A DNA stretch of 64,000 nt from NCBI GenBank assembly GCA_900545175.1, contig UQYF01000001.1, positions 248,001-312,000 on the forward strand, written 5' to 3'. Below, one piece after another: positions 1-8,087 of the stretch (within the stretch, counting starts at the first letter, position 1; every line of letters starts with the position of its first letter). Origin of the DNA: an uncultured Eubacteriales bacterium (GTDB taxonomy: Bacteria; Bacillota; Clostridia; Lachnospirales; Lachnospiraceae). The position numbers and the translations under genes are program-made. The notes below the pieces were generated by a model. That model was not told the DNA's origin. It saw only the letters and a list, made by a program, of their open reading frames with translations, and searched no databases.

Positions 1-486
1 GCGTTGTGCAAGGCAGGCTGTTATGATATGGCATTTTCACTTCTTGAAGAGACAGGCTTTCCGGGGTGGCTGTACAGTGTCAAAAACGGAGCCACTACGA
101 TATGGGAACGCTGGAACTCATATATTGCTGAGACGGGAACCTTTGGTGAAGTGTCGATGAACTCCTTTAACCATTATTCATATGGAGCTATAGGAGAGTG
201 GATGTTTGATACTATAGCAGGAATAAGAACATCCAAAGAGAAGGGATGCACCGGCTATAAAAAGTTAATTTTGACACCGCATATAGGCGGAGGGCTTGAT
301 TATATGTCAGCATGGCATGAGACTCCTTACGGACGCGTGGAGTCCGGATACAGAATTAAGGATGATATTCTTACATATGAATGTCTTGTACCTGCCAACA
401 CAAGCGCAGAGCTTTTCCTGCCTGTGACAGGTGAAAAAAAGGAGCTTGCAAACGGTAGGTACGAATTCAATATAAAATTGCGATAA
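1..486 (+). CDS. Alpha-L-rhamnosidase (GH78), C-terminal fragment
   Basis: The reading frame is open from base 1, so only the last 161 codons are in the window. The fragment contains the sequence typical of the end of the GH78 (alpha/alpha)6 barrel: an early GATTIWERW segment, then SFNHYSYGAIGEWM, followed by a short beta-sandwich tail with the LILTPHIGGG motif common to bacterial rhamnosidases. The family releases terminal alpha-L-rhamnose from rhamnogalacturonan and plant glycosides. No signal peptide can be judged because the N-terminus is missing. The gene fits a pectin-using organism that also carries kduI-kduD. The family call is strong; substrate preference is inferred. Confidence 0.85.
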   Translation, partial: ALCKAGCYDMAFSLLEETGFPGWLYSVKNGATTIWERWNSYIAETGTFGEVSMNSFNHYSYGAIGEWMFDTIAGIRTSKEKGCTGYKKLILTPHIGGGLDYMSAWHETPYGRVESGYRIKDDILTYECLVPANTSAELFLPVTGEKKELANGRYEFNIKLR

Positions 487-522
487 TATATAATAGAGTA
501 TTTAAACGAAATTTCCTATTAA

Positions 523-709
523 GGTTCGGGTGTCAAAACATGTTCCGTGAACTTAGCTGTGTATAACAAGTTGTAATTATACATATCTCGACTTTTGGGA
601 GAAGCTTCGTTGTCCTTAGAACATCTTGCTTCGGACAACGAAGTGATATGTATAATTATGACTTGTTATACACGCATAGACTAAATTGACATGTTTTGCC
701 ACCCGAACC
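523..709. repeat. 187-bp terminal-inverted-repeat element, long copy
   Basis: The 21-bp ends (523-543 and 689-709) are inverted repeats with one mismatch, starting GGTTCGGGTG. The inner sequence continues the hairpin: GTGTATAACAAGT near 560 pairs with its complement near 660-672, and CTTCGTTGTCC pairs with GGACAACGAAG in the middle. The element could fold almost entirely into one long stem. CTATTA lies close to both ends (516-521 and 710-715), as a target duplication would. It has no coding capacity. A shorter relative lies at 37591-37670, sharing the ends and a stretch containing CACGCATAGACTAAATT. It is best described as a MITE-like or REP-like repeat; the mobilising enzyme is not in the window. 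Confidence 0.75.
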
Positions 710-720
710 CTATTATATAA

Positions 721-774
721 AAAAGCTGTCAAACCGGAAAGATTAGAATTGATTTATCCGATTTGACAGCTTTT
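721..774. terminator. Bidirectional intrinsic terminator
   Basis: AAAAGCTGTCAAACCGGA (721-738) and its near-perfect complement at 757-774 form an 18-bp stem with one mismatch, flanked by A and T runs. It sits between the convergent rhamnosidase and DUF368 genes and can serve both strands. Confidence 0.8.
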
Positions 775-787
775 AAGTTTATGCAAA

Positions 788-1681
788 TTATTTATTTTCG
801 ATGTTTTCAGTCTTTTTTCCGAACCAGTATGTGAACCATGTGCATCCCACAAGAAGAACAATGCCGGCAATTATTGATACAGCATTGATATTATTGTGTT
901 CCATCTTTGCAAGAATGCCTATAGGTGATGCAAGTATAAGTCCGAGTATAGCACTGTATGTAACGGATGGATGCTTTTCAAACAGCCACTCGATAAGCTT
1001 AGAGACTGCGAAGATTCCGACAACCACACCGATTCCGAACGGAAGAAGTATGCCGACACAGTGAAGCAGAGCTGATGCATTGAATGATATAAGTGAGTCG
1101 ATAAAATCACGTATCGTCTCAATTATTCCTGAGTAAAAGCCAAGAAGCATAAGCACAAGTGAACCACTGACACCTGGAATTACCATTGTTGCTGATGCGA
1201 TTACTCCGATGATAAAGAGCTCGATTACAAGAACGATATTCAGATTAAAGGCAGCGGAATGAGTCTCTGTCTCGCTCATAAATGCCATTGCTACTGCTAT
1301 GCCAAACAGTATAAGAAAAGCAATCACATGCTGGAATGAGATATGTTTTCCTTCGCTTTTAAGGCTTTGTGAGGCAGGCTTGATTATAAAAGGAATACCG
1401 CCGAGTATAAGTCCGATAAAGCAGAGGCTTGTAGGAAGCGGCTGATTTTCAAGGCAATATGGAAGTATGTATGAAAAGACTCCTATTCCGGCGACCATAC
1501 CTATTCCTATAGGAAGCAGCGTAAGAATTGATTGCTTGAAATGTCTGAACAGATTGTTGATTGCACCGATGATTTTTTGATAGATTCCCATAGTGACCAT
1601 CATGGTTCCGCCGCTGACACCGGGGATTATGTTTGCTACACCGACAACCATACCTTTTAAAAGGTCAATTAAAAATTTCAT
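788..1681 (-). CDS. popT: DUF368 membrane protein, undecaprenyl-phosphate translocase family
   Basis: This is a 297-residue polytopic membrane protein with about eight hydrophobic segments. It has the DUF368 internal duplication: the IPGVSGG motif at residues 19-25 recurs as IPGVSGS at 168-174, each in a membrane-re-entrant context. DUF368 proteins (PopT) have been shown in other bacteria to return undecaprenyl phosphate, the recyclable lipid carrier of wall synthesis, across the membrane. The ATG at 1681 follows a GAGGA site seven bases upstream. It is transcribed alone, opposite to its neighbours. uppP at 52.5 kb, another step of the same carrier cycle, is also in the window. The family is clear; the transport direction is taken from the family. 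Confidence 0.85.
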   Translation of the reverse strand: MKFLIDLLKGMVVGVANIIPGVSGGTMMVTMGIYQKIIGAINNLFRHFKQSILTLLPIGIGMVAGIGVFSYILPYCLENQPLPTSLCFIGLILGGIPFIIKPASQSLKSEGKHISFQHVIAFLILFGIAVAMAFMSETETHSAAFNLNIVLVIELFIIGVIASATMVIPGVSGSLVLMLLGFYSGIIETIRDFIDSLISFNASALLHCVGILLPFGIGVVVGIFAVSKLIEWLFEKHPSVTYSAILGLILASPIGILAKMEHNNINAVSIIAGIVLLVGCTWFTYWFGKKTENIENK

Positions 1682-1891
1682 AATTATCCTCGTTTCTTAG
1701 TATATTGTTCGTGAACTATGCACGAGCTTTTTTATTATAACCTGTGACTGTCGTTTATTCAACTAAATTTTGACAAAGAAAAATGAACAAATCTTTTAGA
1801 ATTATTAAATCATGCTCTGCATAATATGTGTTAAGCGGTGAGCAGATGCTTGGTAAGAGCAGTTAGTTTCACCAGGAAATGGAGGAGCGAA

Positions 1892-2818
1892 ATGGGCATA
1901 GATATATATTTTACAGGAAAGCTTAGGCATTCACTTGAAAAATTGAATGCATCTGCCTCATGGAGGTGTGTCGAGGAGATAAGGCTTAGAATCAACCGCC
2001 CGGTAATGGTGCTTGGAGACGGAAAAATATTTTATCTTACAGGTGAAGGGGAGCTTAAAAAGGATGTTACAGATGCCCTGATATGCCATCGTGAGGATTT
2101 GGACAGATGCTTAGAGCTTATGAGCGACTACTCATTGTATGCATTCAATGAGGAGATAAAGAATGGATTTATCACTCTGCCGGGCGGACACCGCGTTGGA
2201 ATATGCGGACAGGCAGTCTGTGATAATGGGGAAGTAAAACAGATTAAAAATATCAGCTCCATGAATTTCAGGCTTGCAGGACAGCGCATAGGCATAGCAG
2301 CGGAGCTTACAAAGCAGCTTCTAAGAAAGAACGGTATTTATAATACACTCATTCTTTCGCCGGCGGGGTGTGGAAAGACTACACTGTTAAGAGACATAGT
2401 CAGATGTATTTCTGATAGGGGGATTACTGTGTCTGTCATCGACGAGCGCTCGGAAATTGCGGCATGTTATAAGGGGATTCCGCAAAATGATGTGGGAGAC
2501 TGTACTGATGTGATGGATATGATACCAAAAAGTAAAGGAATAATGATGGTTCTGCGCTCGATGTCTCCGAGAGTTATTGCGGTGGATGAGATTAACAGAA
2601 ATGAAGATATTGCGGCAATCCGTTCGGCTCGTTCGTGTGGGGCGGCACTTTTATGCACGATGCATTCGGATGAGAACAGTTTTGAGCAGAATATAATATC
2701 GGAAGGAATTTTTGAACGATTTATCCAGCTGGCGAATGACAGAACCTGCAGGGTATATGATGGAAGTCCTTGTCTTATATATGAAGGAAAATTGCAATCG
2801 GCTGAGGAGATGGTCTGA
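1892..2818 (+). CDS. spoIIIAA: Stage III sporulation protein AA (ATPase)
   Basis: This is a 308-residue AAA-like secretion-type ATPase, matching the usual length of about 307. The Walker A motif SPAGCGKT is at residues 156-163 and the Walker B motif VIAVDE at 228-233. SpoIIIAA powers or assembles the SpoIIIA-SpoIIQ feeding-tube complex between mother cell and forespore. The start at 1892 is chosen because GGAGGAG at 1881-1887 sits at ideal spacing; an in-frame GTG at 1838 has no such site. It is the first gene of an eight-gene operon. A possible mother-cell sigma-E promoter (AATTATT near 1800, CATAATAT at 1820-1827) lies just upstream, with low certainty. Confidence 0.95.
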   Translation: MGIDIYFTGKLRHSLEKLNASASWRCVEEIRLRINRPVMVLGDGKIFYLTGEGELKKDVTDALICHREDLDRCLELMSDYSLYAFNEEIKNGFITLPGGHRVGICGQAVCDNGEVKQIKNISSMNFRLAGQRIGIAAELTKQLLRKNGIYNTLILSPAGCGKTTLLRDIVRCISDRGITVSVIDERSEIAACYKGIPQNDVGDCTDVMDMIPKSKGIMMVLRSMSPRVIAVDEINRNEDIAAIRSARSCGAALLCTMHSDENSFEQNIISEGIFERFIQLANDRTCRVYDGSPCLIYEGKLQSAEEMV

Positions 2819-2819
2819 A

Positions 2820-3353
2820 ATGTTGGTATTAAAAATCTTAGGAGCAATATGCATAACAGGTGCTACAACCTTGTACGCAAGAGGCTTAGTAAGCGAGCTT
2901 ACATGTAGAATCAATGCGCTTAAGGCATTAAGGAACAGCTTTAGTGTGCTCAAAGGAGAGTTAAGGTACGGTGTGGAGACTCTGCCGTCAGCGTTTATGA
3001 ATGTTGGAGAAAAATGCAGTGTCAGTCAGCCGGCTGTCAGGGATTTTTTCTGGGATGTAGGAAAAAAACTCAGGACAGAGAATGGCAATGTATTAAAGGA
3101 TGTGTGGGAGGAGGAGGCAAAAAAGCTTGCGGCGGATACTCATCTTGACGGCAGGGAATGTGACAGTCTTATAAATGTCGGTAACAGCCTCGGATATTTG
3201 GACTTAGCCCAGCAGATTAGCAATCTTGAATTTTATCTTGAAAGCGTCGACGAAGACATAACGGTGCTTTCCGAAAAATACTCTGATAATTGTAGGATGT
3301 ATATGAGTCTGGGGGTGATGGCAGGGCTGTTTCTTACCATAATATTGATATGA
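2820..3353 (+). CDS. spoIIIAB: Stage III sporulation protein AB
   Basis: This 177-residue protein has an N-terminal hydrophobic helix (about residues 1-20), a helical middle and a C-terminal membrane helix (about 161-177), the SpoIIIAB layout related to GspF-like secretion proteins. The ATG at 2820 follows spoIIIAA by one base and has GAGGAGA at 2804-2810; an upstream in-frame start at 2712 would overlap spoIIIAA heavily and is rejected. It is a component of the mother-cell half of the SpoIIIA channel. Its 3' end is tightly coupled to spoIIIAC. Confidence 0.93.
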   Translation: MLVLKILGAICITGATTLYARGLVSELTCRINALKALRNSFSVLKGELRYGVETLPSAFMNVGEKCSVSQPAVRDFFWDVGKKLRTENGNVLKDVWEEEAKKLAADTHLDGRECDSLINVGNSLGYLDLAQQISNLEFYLESVDEDITVLSEKYSDNCRMYMSLGVMAGLFLTIILI

Positions 3354-3367
3354 AAGGTGGAGATGAA

Positions 3368-3562
3368 GTGGAGGTAAGCTTGATTTTTAAGATTGCAGCG
3401 GTGGGAATATTAGTTTCTGTTATCTCCCAGATATTAAAGCACAGTGGACGAGAGGAACATGCATTTCTGACAAGCCTTGCAGGACTGTTGCTTGTCCTGT
3501 TCTGGATTGTTCCGTACATATATGAACTGTTTGAGACAATAAAAGAATTGTTTTCGCTGTAG
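3368..3562 (+). CDS. spoIIIAC: Stage III sporulation protein AC
   Basis: This is a small protein of 64 residues with two predicted membrane helices (about 4-22 and 33-55), matching the family length of about 65. The GTG at 3368 is preferred because AAGGTGGAG lies about six bases upstream; an alternative ATG at 3350 would add six polar residues and overlap the end of spoIIIAB. It is the third gene of the operon, with spoIIIAD eleven bases downstream. It is a membrane component of the SpoIIIA complex in the engulfment membrane. Confidence 0.92.
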   Translation: MEVSLIFKIAAVGILVSVISQILKHSGREEHAFLTSLAGLLLVLFWIVPYIYELFETIKELFSL

Positions 3563-3573
3563 AGGATTTGCCT

Positions 3574-3957
3574 ATGGATATGATAAGAGTGGCTGTTATA
3601 GGTGTTATAGCGGGACTGCTCGCACTTGGTCTTAAAAATGCGAAGGGAGAATTTCCTACATATATCAATTTGGCGGCGTCTGTACTTATGATGCTTTATC
3701 TGGCTGCAAGACTATCCGGAATAATAGAGCAGCTTGAGCATATGACGGATTTTGTGACCATTGATTCTGAGTATATTGTGGTCATGCTTAAAATGGTCGG
3801 ACTTGCATATATTGCCGAATTTTCAAGTTCACTGTGCAGGGATATGGGATATTCGGCTCTTGCTGTCCAGATTGAGAATTTTGGCAGGCTGTCACTTTTG
3901 TATGTAAGTTGTCCTGTTGTGGTACGCCTTTTAAAATTGGTAGGTGAAATGCTATGA
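3574..3957 (+). CDS. spoIIIAD: Stage III sporulation protein AD
   Basis: This 127-residue membrane protein has about four hydrophobic segments and resembles SpoIIIAC in its N-terminal half, as the family does. The ATG at 3574 has GAGGA at 3562-3566; a TTG six bases earlier is also in frame. Its stop overlaps the spoIIIAE start (ATGA at 3954), indicating translational coupling. It is part of the mother-cell membrane platform of the sporulation feeding tube. Confidence 0.92.
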   Translation: MDMIRVAVIGVIAGLLALGLKNAKGEFPTYINLAASVLMMLYLAARLSGIIEQLEHMTDFVTIDSEYIVVMLKMVGLAYIAEFSSSLCRDMGYSALAVQIENFGRLSLLYVSCPVVVRLLKLVGEML

Positions 3958-5096
3958 GAAGAAAATATATGGAAAAACTAAAATGCTTTTTGGCAGCAGC
4001 CTGTCTTGCATGGTTCATTGTAACGGTATTTCCGTGTACTGTGTACGCTGTTGAACTCGATGACTATGATTATAATGAGATAGATGAAAGCCTGTCAGAA
4101 TATGATATTGATTTTGAGGAGCTTATCGGTCTTGTGATGGAAGGACAATATACACAGGCGCTGCGCCTTGCCACACAGTCATGTGCGTACACATTATTTG
4201 GCGGTTTTTTTGAGCAGAAAGCGTTATTTGTGAAGATATTTCTTCTTGGAATAGTCGGTGCCATATTCAAAAACCTTGCAGGAACTTTTTTTGAGGCAGG
4301 TATTTCTAACACAGGCGGCTATATCATACAGCTTGCACTCATGGCTGTTATGACATCAGGAATATATTGGGCGTCGCAGGTAGCACAGAACCTCTTGCTG
4401 TCTGTCATAGAGTTCATGCAGGCGTTAATACCTACATATGCTGTTGTAATAACTGCCGGAAGCGGAAGTGCCGGTGCGGTTGCCTTCTATGAGCTTGCGA
4501 TGTTCATTATTCTTATAGTGGACAAGATGCTCTTACATATTATAATTCCGGGAATAAGCATATACATGTTGATAAATATGATGAATTATATATCAAAAGA
4601 TAATATATTCGGAAGGCTCTCGGAGCTTATAAAGGAACTGTTAGAGTGGACTAACAAGGCACTGTTTGGGATTGTTATCGGGATGAATGTCATAAAAGGG
4701 CTTATAAGTCCGATGCTCGATTCATTAAAAGGAACTGCAATAACGAAGCTTGCCGGAATGATACCGGGAGCAGGCGGTGCAGTCGATGCTGTCGCAGGAA
4801 TGGTATTAGGCTCAGGCGTTCTGATAAAAAACAGTATTGGAGTTGCCGCTATGTGTGTGATTGTGATGCTCTGTGCCATACCGGTTATCAAGCTCTTTGT
4901 GTTTGCGTATGGCTGCAAGGCGGCAGGCGCATTTTTAGAGCCGGTAGCCGATAAGAATTACACAGAATGCATAAATGGCATGTATGAGGGTGTCAGGCTG
5001 CTGATGGTAAGCTCAATGAATGTAGGAATAATGTTTCTTATAACATTGGCTATTGTATGTGCATCGACAAATGCGGCTTTTTTTTCGGGAACATAG
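3954..5096 (+). CDS. spoIIIAE: Stage III sporulation protein AE
   Basis: This 380-residue protein starts with a signal-peptide-like segment (hydrophobic residues about 10-28, ending near VYAVE), then a short acidic region rich in Asp, Glu and Tyr. A long multi-membrane domain follows, including the glycine-rich segment MIPGAGGAVDAVAGMVLGSG. This matches SpoIIIAE, the largest membrane component of the SpoIIIA complex. The ATG overlaps the preceding stop by four bases. An internal ATG at 3969 is an alternative start. Length and order agree with the Bacillus operon. Confidence 0.94.
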   Translation: MRRKYMEKLKCFLAAACLAWFIVTVFPCTVYAVELDDYDYNEIDESLSEYDIDFEELIGLVMEGQYTQALRLATQSCAYTLFGGFFEQKALFVKIFLLGIVGAIFKNLAGTFFEAGISNTGGYIIQLALMAVMTSGIYWASQVAQNLLLSVIEFMQALIPTYAVVITAGSGSAGAVAFYELAMFIILIVDKMLLHIIIPGISIYMLINMMNYISKDNIFGRLSELIKELLEWTNKALFGIVIGMNVIKGLISPMLDSLKGTAITKLAGMIPGAGGAVDAVAGMVLGSGVLIKNSIGVAAMCVIVMLCAIPVIKLFVFAYGCKAAGAFLEPVADKNYTECINGMYEGVRLLMVSSMNVGIMFLITLAIVCASTNAAFFSGT

Positions 5097-5150
5097 AAGA
5101 ATGTATTGCATATGCCGGAAAAAGTTACGGGCAGAAGTAGGAGGTGAAAG

Positions 5151-5729
5151 ATGGATGGAGTAAAAAGTTACATCGGAAACATATTCTGCATTTACATTAT
5201 AATGAGTGTTATCCGGAATGTCGTATCAAACGAAAAATATGCCCGCTATTTCAAGCTGTTTTGCGGGACAGTGATGATAATGGTGGTGGCAGGTCCGCTC
5301 ATAAACCTGATAAGCGGAGAAGATTTTTCACAGGGAGGTCTTTTAAATTATGACTGTGAGATATCGGATGATGTCTATGCATCTATATTGAGTGCAGAAA
5401 GAGGAAGAAACGATGAGATTATAAATCTCTACTGTGACAGCGTGACGCAGAGAGTGCAAAGCTATATTGAAAATACACAGTATGGGCTTATAAGCTGTGA
5501 TGTTAAGCTTAATCTTGACGAGGAGAGCGAAAACTACGGAAATATATTGATGCTTGATATCGTTCTTAATAAAAATACTGATATGTATAACGATACCGGT
5601 GCGAAAATTTATGATTATTCTATTGTAACATTAAAAAATAATTTGGCCAACTTCTATAATATCCCTTCCGCTAATATATATATTAACATATATGATGGGC
5701 AGGATAATAAGGAGGGAACTGGGAACTGA
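5151..5729 (+). CDS. spoIIIAF: Stage III sporulation protein AF
   Basis: This 192-residue protein has two N-terminal membrane helices (about 8-22 and 35-55) followed by a soluble domain of about 130 residues, matching SpoIIIAF. A strong AGGAGGTG site directly precedes the ATG at 5151. The soluble part of this family has a ring-building-like fold and faces the intermembrane space. It is the sixth gene of the operon, followed after nine bases by spoIIIAG. Confidence 0.92.
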   Translation: MDGVKSYIGNIFCIYIIMSVIRNVVSNEKYARYFKLFCGTVMIMVVAGPLINLISGEDFSQGGLLNYDCEISDDVYASILSAERGRNDEIINLYCDSVTQRVQSYIENTQYGLISCDVKLNLDEESENYGNILMLDIVLNKNTDMYNDTGAKIYDYSIVTLKNNLANFYNIPSANIYINIYDGQDNKEGTGN

Positions 5730-5738
5730 GGTAGAGAA

Positions 5739-6320
5739 TTGAAAGTTAACGATATTTTTTCAATGCTGAAAAATCTTCAGCTTTCAAAGGATAAGCTGCT
5801 GTTAATCCTGCTGGGAGGAGTGCTGCTTGTTATAATTTCGCTTCCTGTAAAAGACAAAAAACAGACAGCTGACGCAGATACACCTAAGATGACAGCCGGT
5901 GCGGTGGAGTATATGAATGAAAGTGGCGGTGACTATGCTTCACAGCTTGAGGAAAGGCTTGAAAAAATATTGTCACAGGTCGAGGGAGCGGGGCAGGTGA
6001 TGGTTCTTGTCACATTCAAGGATTCAGGTGAGCTTGTAGTAAAAAGTGATGTGACAGAAAGTGCTAAGACAGATGGAACCACTTCATCAGGTGAGCTGCT
6101 TAAGGAGGAAAAGAGGGAGGAGAAGGTAATATTCGCTAAGGAGAGTGACGGCGCATTAAATCCGTATGTGACTAAGACAATATACCCTGAAATAAGCGGT
6201 GTTCTTGTACTTGCGCAGGGGGCATCCGATACGGAGGTGACGGTTAAGCTTACACAGGCTGTCAGTGCCGCACTTGGGATTGATATAAACAAAATAAAAG
6301 TTATGAAAATGGAGGGATAA
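5739..6320 (+). CDS. spoIIIAG: Stage III sporulation protein AG
   Basis: This 193-residue protein has one membrane helix (about 18-36) and an extracytoplasmic ring-building domain related to EscJ/FliF, beginning near residue 70 (YASQLEERLEKILSQVEGAG). SpoIIIAG forms the large ring of the mother-cell to forespore channel. The start is TTG at 5739, preceded by GAGGTAG, in line with the TTG start of the next gene. An insertion rich in Lys, Glu and Ser between the ring-motif strands is normal for the family. Confidence 0.92.
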   Translation: MKVNDIFSMLKNLQLSKDKLLLILLGGVLLVIISLPVKDKKQTADADTPKMTAGAVEYMNESGGDYASQLEERLEKILSQVEGAGQVMVLVTFKDSGELVVKSDVTESAKTDGTTSSGELLKEEKREEKVIFAKESDGALNPYVTKTIYPEISGVLVLAQGASDTEVTVKLTQAVSAALGIDINKIKVMKMEG

Positions 6321-6324
6321 GCTT

Positions 6325-7053
6325 TTGAAGCGAATTTTAAAGAAAAATCAGATTATCATCACTGCGCTTGCAATTATGATAGCAGTTGCAGGCTACATAA
6401 ATTATAAGGACATTGTTTCAAAGCATGATAAAGGAGTAAAACAGACAAATGTAAGTCTTACACTCGGTGAGACGGATGCACAGACAGGAGATTTGCTAAG
6501 CAATGATGCAGAGCCGGACGATTTTTCGGTTACGGATCCGGGAGCAACGATTCTGACCGGCGTGAACACATCGGATAATACATCCGGAAGTGTCGCAAGT
6601 GATATCACACATTCTGATTTTATAATAAGCGCAAAGCTTGACAGGGAGCAGGTGCGCGCCGCCAACAAGGAGTCACTTCTCGGAATCATAAATAACAGTG
6701 CGCTTGATGATGAGAGCAAGGCACAGGCGGTGAATAAGATGATTGAGCTGACAGACATCGCTGAGAGGGAGGCGGCTGCGGAGCTTCTTCTCGAAGCTAA
6801 AGGATTTGCCGATGTCATAGTGTCGATAACGGATGATCAGGCAGATGTTGTTGTAAATAAGTCAAGCCTGTCCGATACCGAGAGGGCGCAGATTGAGGAC
6901 ATAATTAAGAGAAAGTCGGGAGTCAGTGTTGAGAATATCACCATATCTTCAGTAACTCTTACTGCCCAGACATCGTCTGAAGCTGCCGATGAACAGACTA
7001 CACAGGCGGCAGATGAATCGGAGACTTACAGTGACACCCAGCCGGTGTCATGA
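6325..7053 (+). CDS. spoIIIAH: Stage III sporulation protein AH
   Basis: This 242-residue protein has a membrane helix at about residues 9-26, a Ser/Thr/Asp-rich linker, and a C-terminal YscJ/FliF-like domain (about 100-215, including DDESKAQAVNKMIEL). SpoIIIAH binds SpoIIQ across the intermembrane space. The start codon is TTG at 6325 with GGAGGG eight bases upstream. The acidic, Thr-rich tail after about residue 215 looks disordered. It ends the spoIIIA operon; unlike in Bacillus, accB and accC do not follow. Confidence 0.92.
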   Translation: MKRILKKNQIIITALAIMIAVAGYINYKDIVSKHDKGVKQTNVSLTLGETDAQTGDLLSNDAEPDDFSVTDPGATILTGVNTSDNTSGSVASDITHSDFIISAKLDREQVRAANKESLLGIINNSALDDESKAQAVNKMIELTDIAEREAAAELLLEAKGFADVIVSITDDQADVVVNKSSLSDTERAQIEDIIKRKSGVSVENITISSVTLTAQTSSEAADEQTTQAADESETYSDTQPVS

Positions 7054-7129
7054 AATGTAGGAAATAACGCAGGAAAAGCTCCGTCGCAGAGAATGTTTCA
7101 GGGAAGTAATCAGGTTGTGTATTTTCTAT

Positions 7130-7158
7130 TTGCAAAAAAGGGAATAATTAGATATAAT
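7130..7158 (+). promoter_or_regulatory. Sigma-A-type promoter for the Gls24 gene
   Basis: TTGCAA at 7130-7135 and TATAAT at 7153-7158 are separated by 17 bases. The next start codon is 55 bases downstream. This separates the vegetative housekeeping genes from the sporulation operon before them. Confidence 0.75.
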
Positions 7159-7212
7159 ATATGTATATTACCGTATTGCAGGCTTCCCTGATGGAGGCAG
7201 ATTGGAGGACTT

Positions 7213-7596
7213 ATGTCAAAGAATGGTGAAAGCACATATACAATATGTGAGAATAAAGGAATTTGTAATATACAGGTTGCAGATGAAGTTGTATGTATAG
7301 TTGCAGGTCTTGCGGCTACAGAAGTCGAAGGTGTTGAATGTCTGTCCGGAAACATCACAAATGAGCTTGTAAGCAAGCTCGGAATGAAGGTTTTATCTAA
7401 GGGCGTAACGGTAGATATTACCGATAATACGGCTGTTGTATATATATCTGTTATTCTCAAGTACGGCTATTCGATTCCTGAAGTCAGTGAGAAGATTCAG
7501 GAGCGTGTCACAAGTGCGATTGAGACTATGACAGGACTTACGGTTGCCGAGGTCAACATTAAGATTGCAGGTGTTAAGGTAGAGAACAACAAATAG
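7213..7596 (+). CDS. Asp23/Gls24 family envelope-stress protein
   Basis: This 127-residue protein is of the Asp23/Gls24 (DUF322) family, with the characteristic segment VADEVVCIVAGLAATEVEGV near the N-terminus and VNIKIAGVKVE near the end. The Bacillus counterpart at this position is YqhY, whose loss disturbs acetyl-CoA carboxylase regulation. GGAGGA lies four bases before the ATG. It is followed by a GGCC-stemmed hairpin (7615-7641) and nusB, the same order as in Bacillus without accB-accC. The family is clear; the molecular role is not well defined. Confidence 0.9.
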   Translation: MSKNGESTYTICENKGICNIQVADEVVCIVAGLAATEVEGVECLSGNITNELVSKLGMKVLSKGVTVDITDNTAVVYISVILKYGYSIPEVSEKIQERVTSAIETMTGLTVAEVNIKIAGVKVENNK

Positions 7597-7672
7597 AACA
7601 TATGTAAGCATGGTGAAGGCCTTGAGCGTTTCAGGGCCTTCATTGTCGCTGAACTGAAAGGATATTCAGAAT

Positions 7673-8065
7673 ATGAGAAGAAGTGAAATAAGAGAACATG
7701 TATTTAAGCTCCTTTTTCGTGTGGAGTTCCATGCGGCAGCTGATCTTGCAGAGCAGGATAAGCTTTATTTTGAACCGCTTGGGCTTGTGCCGGAGGATAG
7801 AAAGCTTATAAGTGAAAGAACGGCACTTATAGAGGAGCATCTTGATGATATCGATGAGAGAATTGAGAATTTATGTGTAGGCTGGAAAAAGGAGCGTATC
7901 GGCAAGGTTGAGCTTACGATATTGAGGCTTGCGATATATGAGATAATCTATGATGACGATGTCCCGACAGGTGTTGCGATAAATGAAGCCATAGAGCTTG
8001 CAAAAAAATATGGCGGCGATGATTCACCTTCGTTCGTAAACGGAGTGCTCGGCAAGCTTGCATAA
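7673..8065 (+). CDS. nusB: Transcription antitermination factor NusB
   Basis: This 130-residue, mainly helical protein starts [14 protein letters not shown] and ends with [29 protein letters not shown], both hallmark NusB segments. NusB pairs with NusE (S10) on boxA RNA to support antitermination in rRNA operons. The length is normal. It begins 76 bases after the Gls24 gene and runs straight into xseA. folD, which sits here in Bacillus, is missing. Confidence 0.95.
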   Translation: MRRSEIREHVFKLLFRVEFHAAADLAEQDKLYFEPLGLVPEDRKLISERTALIEEHLDDIDERIENLCVGWKKERIGKVELTILRLAIYEIIYDDDVPTGVAINEAIELAKKYGGDDSPSFVNGVLGKLA

Positions 8066-8087
8066 TATATATAAAGGGATTGAAAAT

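Noticed and set aside
801..1064. Plus-strand open frame opposite the DUF368 gene
   Set aside because: It is the antisense shadow of a well-supported membrane protein gene and has no ribosome site or family resemblance.
1838..1891. N-terminal extension of SpoIIIAA from GTG 1838
   Set aside because: The GGAGGAG at 1881-1887 fits the ATG at 1892 and the shorter protein matches the family length.
7615..7641. GAAGGCC/GGCCTTC hairpin between the Gls24 gene and nusB as a terminator
   Set aside because: It has a good stem but no T tract after it, so it is not listed as a terminator; it may still be an mRNA structure.
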